In this document: piece after piece, positions 57,242 to 64,000 of the stretch
How the letters are laid out: each line of letters starts with the position of its first letter
Numbering within the stretch: position 1 is the stretch's first letter
DNA from: Linnemannia elongata
Taxonomy: Eukaryota > Mortierellomycota > Mortierellomycetes > Mortierellales > Mortierellaceae
Length of the DNA: 64,000 bases
Reading direction: 5' to 3'
Assembly (NCBI GenBank): GCA_036320915.1
Contig: JAXBDG010000011.1
Span: forward strand, 22,501-86,500
Position numbers and translations under genes: made by a program
Notes under the pieces: generated by a model
Database searches by the model: none
What the model was told of the DNA's origin: nothing
The model's input: the letters and a program-made list of their open reading frames with translations, nothing else

Positions 57242-59659
57242 CTATGGAAGAAGGCGGACAGAGAGCTCGTCCGCAACAGCCATGCCACGTTCGGTTGGAG
57301 ACAACGATGCTGCGCTCAATTGCAACAACCCCGCATCAATACACCACTCCGTGGCGTCCTTGTTTAGATACTATTCCAATTGGTAACACAAGCAGAAAGT
57401 AGATCCATAGCACGTCAGCCACAGAAGAGAACAGTACCTGCTTACACGGAAGAAAGAGTGTATGCTTACCTCGAGTAGGTCTTGTCCTGTTAGCTGATAG
57501 AATCTGTCAAAGTCAAGCCCTCGTCGTGTTCGCATACCTAGGACGAGGAGTTCTCTTTTAGAGTCCTCGGGTTCTATTGCTTCCGTCTTTCTTCTCCTAT
57601 AAAGTGGCATACGTGTATTTGTCAGTCAAACAAATATACATAAAACAGCGGTACAGCGATATCGCGTTGAAGCTATCCCTCGCAGTCATCCCACAATTGC
57701 ATGGACGGTAATGGCTATAATGCTTACCCAGTCCCTTGCTCCTCACACTCTCGCATCCAGCCAGCAGGGTCTCGTACCTATCAGTACAAAGAGGTTCAAT
57801 GAGGCTTTAAATATTGACTTTGGTTTGGTACAAAAAACGCACAATCAGAGCAAACGAGACGACCAACTCACGTTAAATGTGCGAAACTTTTGTCGTGTTT
57901 GAGGATGACTCATTCGACCGTGGGCGCCAGGTCCTATGCCTAGTGAACGGTGAACACATACGATGAGATAGGTCGTTTTTAGTATCAATCAACATGTTAC
58001 CCAGCCTACCTTACCCAACACAAACAGCATCATCCATCATAGAACATTACCGAGATAGTCAATGCCGAGCCAATGACCACTGTTATGCATGCTGTAAGCT
58101 TTGTTCCTCGCAAAGTTGGACACCTCATAGTGTTTAAACCCTGCCTCTCGAGTTAGCTATCGATTCGCGGCAATACAAAACACGATAAGCACGTCTATTC
58201 TCTCTCTCTCACTCACTCACACACACACTCTCTCTCTTTGAACAAGGTATAGTGAACGTAGCGTAGAATAGCAGCAAAATGGGTGCTTGGTACCTGGATG
58301 GTGGCCTCATACATATCCGTCGATAGATCACCATCTGGCAATGTCGTCTTTCCTTGCTTGACATCCTTGTGCAATCTACATTTTTGCCATCAAAATCAAA
58401 CAAGGTCATCAGTTCAAATGTCATATCCACGTAGCCATAGCAGCAACAAACACGATCAACGTACGCGGTACCGGGTTCAACGGTGAGGTGGTAAAGACTC
58501 AGATGGTCATCGACAATATCCATCGTGAACCGAAGTTCCTTGATCCAGTCATCTAACGTCTGACCAGCATGACCCATAATCAGATCCATAGACACCTTCC
58601 CTGGCCAGACTGCTCGTGCATCAAGTAGAGATCTTAGTGCAGTCGATGGGGTGTGGTCTCGACCAAGTTCCGTAAGGATGTGCTCCTGGAATGACTGGAC
58701 CCCCAAGGAGTACCGGTTGATACCGATGTCGCGTAGTGTTTTCAGTGTCTCTATCGATGTAGTCGACTACAGGTAGCAAAAGTTAATTTTGGTCAAGTTC
58801 AATCGGTCCTTTACTGCCGTCCGTTGTTGGTGTGTTGAAAGGCTCATAATACTTACGGATGGGTTGCCCTATCGAAAAATAGTGAAGAGGTGAAGAAAGT
58901 GAAACTGTCAATTTGAAAGGGAACCATATAAGAGCATGAGTATACAGCATATCTGCGACGTTCTTACCTCCATGGATATTTCAGTGTCCTTGGTCAATGT
59001 GCACATGCTGCTTAGGGTGTTAAGCAGTAACTCGAACATTCTTGGCTATCGCACAACAGCAATAAACACGTATCATGACTCTTCTATCCTATTCTGCCCT
59101 TTTTTCTTTGCCGAACAAATATCAAAACCGAACAACAAGCACATAGCCTACCCTTGCAAGACTAGGCGTGCCTCCTACACATTTCAAATCAAAAACAGCG
59201 AGCCAATTAGCGACTCTCCACAACCACGAGGAATGAAAATACATCTCTGCACAAGTCTAAGGTACCTCCAAAGTAAATAGATCGGATGGGTCGGTTCCCG
59301 TGATCAAGACCCCAGTGAACAAGCTCAGACTTTAGTTCCGTGACCAGAGCACGTTCCATGCGTTCGTTATCGACATTCGGGTCGACGTATTTGTTGAAGT
59401 TGCAATAAGTGCATTTACTATGCTCATTTGTAGGAAGCGTATGTTGTCAGTACGACTGGTTATTGGTTGGTTGGTTAGCTTCCTTCCGGACACAAGGTTA
59501 CCTCGAACAGTAAGGCCAGTGAATGTATATTGAGAAAGGCTCCTTGTCTAGTGCAACAACGCCCTTGTTAAACGATGCTCTCGATGCTGTTGACGCTTTA
59601 GCTGAAGTAAAGAGGGATGCTGGTCTCAATAGAGGCGTCAGTGCTTGTAGTCGTGCCAT
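57242..59659 (-). CDS. HemW/RSAD1-like mitochondrial radical-SAM protein
   Basis: Twelve exons: 59659-59502, 59417-59266, 59174-59152, 59045-58968, 58868-58857, 58766-58465, 58375-58294, 58156-58051, 57939-57872, 57777-57728, 57596-57470, 57370-57242, giving 428 aa. HemW/RSAD1 resembles coproporphyrinogen III dehydrogenase but acts as a haem-binding chaperone in respiratory-chain maturation. An Arg/Ser/Ala-rich start ([17 protein letters not shown]) fits mitochondrial targeting. Key motifs: [115 protein letters not shown]. Two exons are tiny (23 and 12 bases). As spliced, the cluster motif reads C-x2-C-x2-C, one residue shorter than the family C-x3-C-x2-C. True oxygen-independent HemN is less likely because the extended N-terminal HemN motif is absent. 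Confidence 0.85.
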
Positions 59660-59896
59660 AATTGTTCCTAGGAGTGGTGTAGTAAAAGGAAGGAGCAAGA
59701 AGAGAGTCTCTGTCGTTCGCTTTCTCGCCTCTCAGAAACAAACACAACGAAAAAGTTAAAAAAGCAGTCCCGTTGATCCATCGAGGGAAGGTGCTGTACA
59801 AAATGCGAGTTTTTTTTATTATTATTGGAGGAAGATATGCATAAAACTACAAGGGGAGGAGAGAGAAAAAGAAACAAGAGACGCCAAGCAAGACGC

Positions 59897-62144
59897 TTAA
59901 TGGTCGAGGATGTGAAGGTTGCCAGAGACGACCTTGTTCTCGAGGATACTGCCAGAGGGAATGTCAATGTGCGAACCAGCGTTGGCAACAATGATAACAG
60001 TACCCTTGAGGACAACATCTGCTCCGAAAGAAACATCTCCAGTGACAGTCAAATGGTCCAGCTCCAGGATATGGGGAGAGTTCTTGAAGCGCGACATGAA
60101 GCCGTTGACCTTCTTGAAGTGATCTCCCAACTTAACGAGGGGGACAGTGTTGAACATGCGCTTGGGGTTGATCGACAACTCGCCGTGGATCAACGAGTAC
60201 AAGTCCGAAGTCACCAAGAAAAGATCCGAGGTCGACTTGACGGGCAAGAAACGGCTACGGGGCACATTGACACCGTGGGCGTTGTGGAAGTGCTTGATAC
60301 CGGCACCAACGGCAGTCTCGAGCTGGATAACCTTCTCGCCCGAGGCGGTGGTCTTGTTGTTGACAATGACCTCGAGGCTCAACTCGCGGTCCTCGACAAC
60401 GCGCTTGATGGCCTTCAAGTTGACCCACAAGTTGTTGGTGTTGAAGATCTTGAACTTCTTGATCGACTTGAAATCCTCAACGTGCTCCGAGGGGACCTGG
60501 GCAATCTCGAGAAGACGGATCTGGCCCTCGTAATCAATGAGGGTACCTCCCTTGATATCGGCGCGGGTCTTGTCGGTGACCTCCATGAGGAACTCGGCGC
60601 CAGACTCGACCATGTGGTTGAGGATGCCCTCGTCGACGGTGGCTCCGAGGTTGTCGACGTTGGAGACAAAGACGTACTCCTTGCCGTCGGCGATGAGCTG
60701 GTCGAGGAGACCAGAGTTGTTGAGCGAGTCAAAGAGATCTCCGTGACCAGGGGGGTACCAATCAGCAATGTCGCTGTTGGGGTGGCGGGGGGTGGGGAGG
60801 AGCGAGTCCTTGTTGACGCGGGGGTATCTGGACTGGTTGAAGGTCAGGATCTCGATGTTGTGGGTGGCGTACTTTTGGACGATGCGCTTGGTCTCGTCGT
60901 CGGTATTGAACGAGTTCATGAGGATGAATGGCACGTTGACATTCTTGGCCTTGTTCAAGTACTATTTGATGTCCATTGCAATTGACAGAGCGTGAGAGCA
61001 AAAAAGATAAAAAAAGGGGAGGGAGCAAGGAGCAAGAGGAAGGATGAAGTAGGGAAAGTAACAAAAAAGTAGAGAGAAAAAAAAAGAAGGGCGATTAATA
61101 AAAATAGAGTTTCTACATATTCAATCTCACGCACACACTCTAACCCCACCACCATCTCCCTCACGCAACAACACAACACAACACAACACAACACAACACA
61201 CACACGCAAGCAACTCAGTCCAGTTGCCTGTCTCTTGTGTCGTCGTGTCGTCCTGGTCATTATCGTGTCTTCCCTGTATGTCCGTCTGTTTCTGTTCCTG
61301 TTCCTGTGGTACCTTGTTATCATTTTGTCTCGCCGACCATCAAAGATTTCGCCTGCATTGTTTCGCGTTCATTTCCTCCCCTTCATTCCATTCCAACAAA
61401 CGACAAAACAAGAAACAAAAAACGGTATTTACCTCGATCTGACGGACAGAGAGATCCAAGAAGGTCATACCATCACGGACCTCAATGGCAGACTTGGGTC
61501 CCACACAACCCATGGTAGTTCCGAGACCTCCGTTGAGCTTCAAGACAGCGAGCTTGTTGAGATGAGGGCTGGACTCGACCTTGGGGATGCTGTCATAGGG
61601 GACGACCTGGTCCTCTGGGGGCGACTTGACCTTGTCCCAGTTAATCTTTGTACCCTTGCTCTTCTCGGCCAAGAAGCGGTTGAACAGCAAAAAAAAGTTG
61701 CCCATTTCATTTTGAAACAACTATTGGAAGACGGTTGGAAGAAAGGGATAGAGTGGATTAGTCAACACGTCATTCTCAGATGCCTTATTCATTCACAAGT
61801 AGAAGCAGGAATTTATAATCGCATTATTCAACAAGAAAAAAGAGACGAGGGGTACCTTGCGCTCGTCCTCGTCCTTGACCTGGGCGATGAGGCGGTTGAG
61901 CTCGGTGCGCATGGCGTTGGCAGCAGCAGCACTGCTGGCACCTTGAAAGTCCTGTTTGTGTCATGATCATGATCATCAGTGGGATAAAAAAGAGAGGTAT
62001 GTGCGGTTAGACAAAAAGGCGGTTTCATTCGGTATTGTGTGAAAAAACGGTAAAAAAGTAACAGAAAAAAACGAAAAGAAGAAAGAAAAGAGAGACGCAT
62101 ACCAGGGTGGAGAGGGTGTGAGGGTGGTGAGGGTTAGCAGACAT
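59897..62144 (-). CDS. UGP1: UTP-glucose-1-phosphate uridylyltransferase (UDP-glucose pyrophosphorylase)
   Basis: Four exons: 62144-62103, 61951-61856, 61720-61433, 60961-59897, giving 496 aa, the usual length. It makes UDP-glucose from UTP and glucose-1-phosphate for cell-wall glucan, glycogen and trehalose synthesis. The nucleotide loop [20 protein letters not shown] is followed by [20 protein letters not shown] (exon end). Sugar-binding [33 protein letters not shown] and [14 protein letters not shown] are intact, and the C-terminal left-handed beta-helix ([19 protein letters not shown]) mediates oligomer formation. The 14-codon first exon [14 protein letters not shown] gives the only good ATG, and all introns are phase 0. 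High C/G-ending codon bias suggests strong expression. Confidence 0.96.
61160..61205. repeat. (ACAAC)n microsatellite in the last UGP1 intron
   Basis: About eight tandem copies of a five-base ACAAC/ACACA-type unit inside the intron between UGP1 exons 3 and 4. Confidence 0.8.
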
Positions 62145-63373
62145 TGTGTGTTGTTGTGTTGGGTGAGTGTGAATGGAGAAGGAGGAGTTGATGAGTGATG
62201 AGAAGAAAACAGAAGAAGAGAAAAAAAAGAAGGGGTAGCCTCACTCTATTTATTTGATCAGAACGGAATAATAAATTTAGAGTACTGTAAGAGAGAGTCT
62301 GATTGAAATGGATTCATTGATTGTCAGTGTAATCATATCATCATTGTCGTTCCTTTTTTTTCTTTCTTTCTCACCCTCTCTCTTCTCCCCATTACACACA
62401 CACACACACCCCATGCATCCTCAAGTCGCCCTTTGATTCACCGCCCGCTCTTCTTTCTTTCTTTCTTTCTTTCTTTGACAAAACAACAGACAAACACGCT
62501 CTATCTCTCCCTTCTAATCATTGGCCTCTTTCTTTCTTTGTCTTTTCTTTATTGTTTTCCTTTTCCTGCACTTTTTTGTATACACAAACACCTTTTACTA
62601 TTATTATCCTTGCTATATCCGCTTGGACCATGCCCCAAAGGATGATCACCCCATTGGACCACTTCTATTTGCTTTTGTAGATATACCTTGCATTCACATA
62701 TATCACTCATATTCCATCCTTCTTGTATAACTACCATCGAGCATGCCCTAGAAAAGGCGATTGATCCGGAGGCATGGGTGTGAATGAAGACTGTTCAGGT
62801 ACCATCTCATCAAATCCATTAGATTTCTTTTATCCAACTCACACACACCCATTCCATAAACTCTCATATTCACACCAACCCTCTCTTAGCATCCGCTCCG
62901 GGTCTCATCTAAAACCATCGCCTCACTTTTTCGGTTCTCTCTTGGTCTTCGACCTTTCTAACCCCAGTTCATTCTTGTTCTCCATGACCAATGACTAAGC
63001 ATGGCCTACACTCTTCACGTCCTGCCAGTAACAGATCCATAAGCACCGAAAAGAAAAAAAAAGCAAAACGGGCTGTCGATTGTCAACATTCCAGAAAGTA
63101 ATGATCATAGATAGATAGATACTCGATGATTTGCTCACTCCAGTGGTCATTCAATTCAGGAACCCAAAATTAAAGGGATAGAAGAATAGGCCGCATCTGT
63201 GTAGAAGGGAGAAAAAGCTCTCGGCGCTTTCTTTATCTCCGTTCTTCTTTCATTCGAAAGGAATCAAAAAAAGTAACGCCTGTTGTCATTCTCTACATGA
63301 TAATCCCTTTGTTTGTTGACATGTCCTTTGTGTTTACTATATTTTTTTCATTTCTCTTTCGGACATTCGGCAG

Positions 63374-63405
<32 letters not shown>

Positions 63406-64000
63406 TAGCCACATTCCCTTCTCTTTATCAATCATCCTCTTTTCTTTAACGATCATGAACAAGATTACCAACTATGATGGTGGGGAAGAAAGAAGGATAA
63501 GAAAATAAATCTGTCTTTTGTGCGTCAAAGAGACATTTTTTGTTAGTTCCCAGCAAAACCTATTGAAACACCTTCCTCTTAAGGATCCCTATGACCAAAA
63601 CCCCAAGGCAAGACACAGACCCAAACATTCAATCCCACAAAGGAAGATCGAAATCCATCCACACCTACCATCGTACTTCAATTTCCCCTCCTTTGTTTTT
63701 CATTTAAACCAATCAACAAAAAGAACTCCAAACACTTGACAGCATGTTGAGTAGCCTTTTCATGAAGTCTGGAAAGATGTTCTGCTGACAAACAACAACA
63801 ACAGCTAAAATCGTTCCTTCTGGTGACTTTTAGTTTCGCCCAAGAGTTCTAATCAGGTACTGAAAGAAAAAAAAAACCAAACGAGCAGCAAACTGACAAC
63901 GTAACGGACAGACACTCTACCCGTGCGCTCTCGCTCGACGGCGTTTGTTTGCACTCAAAGATATGTGTCCGCCAGAACAAGAACAAGAAGAAAAGAAACA
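62145..64000. other. Right-end intergenic region
   Basis: 1.86 kb with no supported gene. It contains the UGP1 leader and promoter (62145-62270), T-rich runs with (TTTC)n at 62453-62476, CA repeats near 62393-62408, and GATA repeats near 63108-63121. A C29 tract is listed separately. Frames of 60-75 codons here follow from the simple-sequence bias. Confidence 0.6.
63374..63402. repeat. C29 homopolymer
   Basis: 29 consecutive C on the + strand. Long C/G runs are rare in genomes; it may be a genuine G-quadruplex-capable tract or a scaffolding/sequencing artefact. Confidence 0.85.

Noticed and set aside
59825..60985. 386-codon frame on the + strand opposite UGP1
   Set aside because: Same shadow effect. 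The real gene is on the - strand with all UGPase motifs.
1..64000. Search for tRNA, rRNA, CRISPR, transposase or viral genes
   Set aside because: No box A/B pair, rRNA core, spaced direct repeats, transposase or reverse-transcriptase motif was seen by eye on either strand.

Overview
This window reads as nuclear DNA of a filamentous fungus. Every recognisable protein is a eukaryotic housekeeping or signalling protein. Most genes are split by short introns of about 60-260 bases with GT-AG (occasionally GC-AG) borders, and T-rich leaders and simple repeats fill the gaps. The fungal-type Atm1, Mak10/Naa35, Mon1, CSC1 and SH3-RasGEF proteins, the uncleaved Nup98-Nup96 fusion and the intron-rich compact layout suggest an early-diverging fungus, perhaps Mortierellaceae. 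That placement is my inference and was not tested. I saw no tRNA, rRNA, CRISPR array or intact transposon.

Layout from left to right: 0-3.4 kb is simple-sequence intergenic DNA. 3.4-6.4 kb is ATM1 (+), a mitochondrial ABC exporter. 6.6-9.8 kb is a WD40 protein (-) and 10.3-11.9 kb is adenosine kinase (-). 13.9-18.2 kb is an SH3-WW-RasGEF (+). 19.0-22.2 kb is a large low-complexity protein with a NYN (PIN-like nuclease) signature (+). 22.4-25.95 kb is a CSC1/OSCA-type cation channel (-). 26-29 kb is a repeat-rich gap. 29.1-31.2 kb is UFD1 (-), divergent from NAA35/MAK10 (+, 31.8-35.5 kb). 35.8-42.7 kb is the NUP98-NUP96 polyprotein (-). 43.4-46.0 kb is MON1 (-) and 46.5-48.2 kb is RCC1 (-). 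48.4-54.0 kb is a duplicated region with two small secreted cysteine-rich proteins. 55.0-56.8 kb is S-adenosylhomocysteine hydrolase (-), 57.2-59.7 kb a HemW/RSAD1-like radical-SAM protein (-), and 59.9-62.1 kb UDP-glucose pyrophosphorylase (-). The last 1.9 kb is repeat-rich.

The genes do not form a cluster with one function, although several touch shared processes: nuclear transport (NUP98-96 and RCC1), the methyl cycle (SAHH makes adenosine, adenosine kinase removes it), and mitochondrial Fe-S/haem biology (ATM1, HemW-like).

The most unusual structure is at 48.4-54.0 kb. A 2.4-kb unit with a secreted-protein gene and the far-upstream DNA of RCC1 is present a second time in inverted orientation, and the copy is circularly permuted: the breakpoint of one copy lies inside the other, and the unit's two ends are joined in the second copy. 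This is what re-insertion of an excised circle would leave. The two encoded proteins keep all six mature cysteines but differ in net charge by about eight units. Exon coordinates below were found by eye from splice motifs and reading-frame continuity. Each model gives an uninterrupted frame, but none was checked against transcripts.
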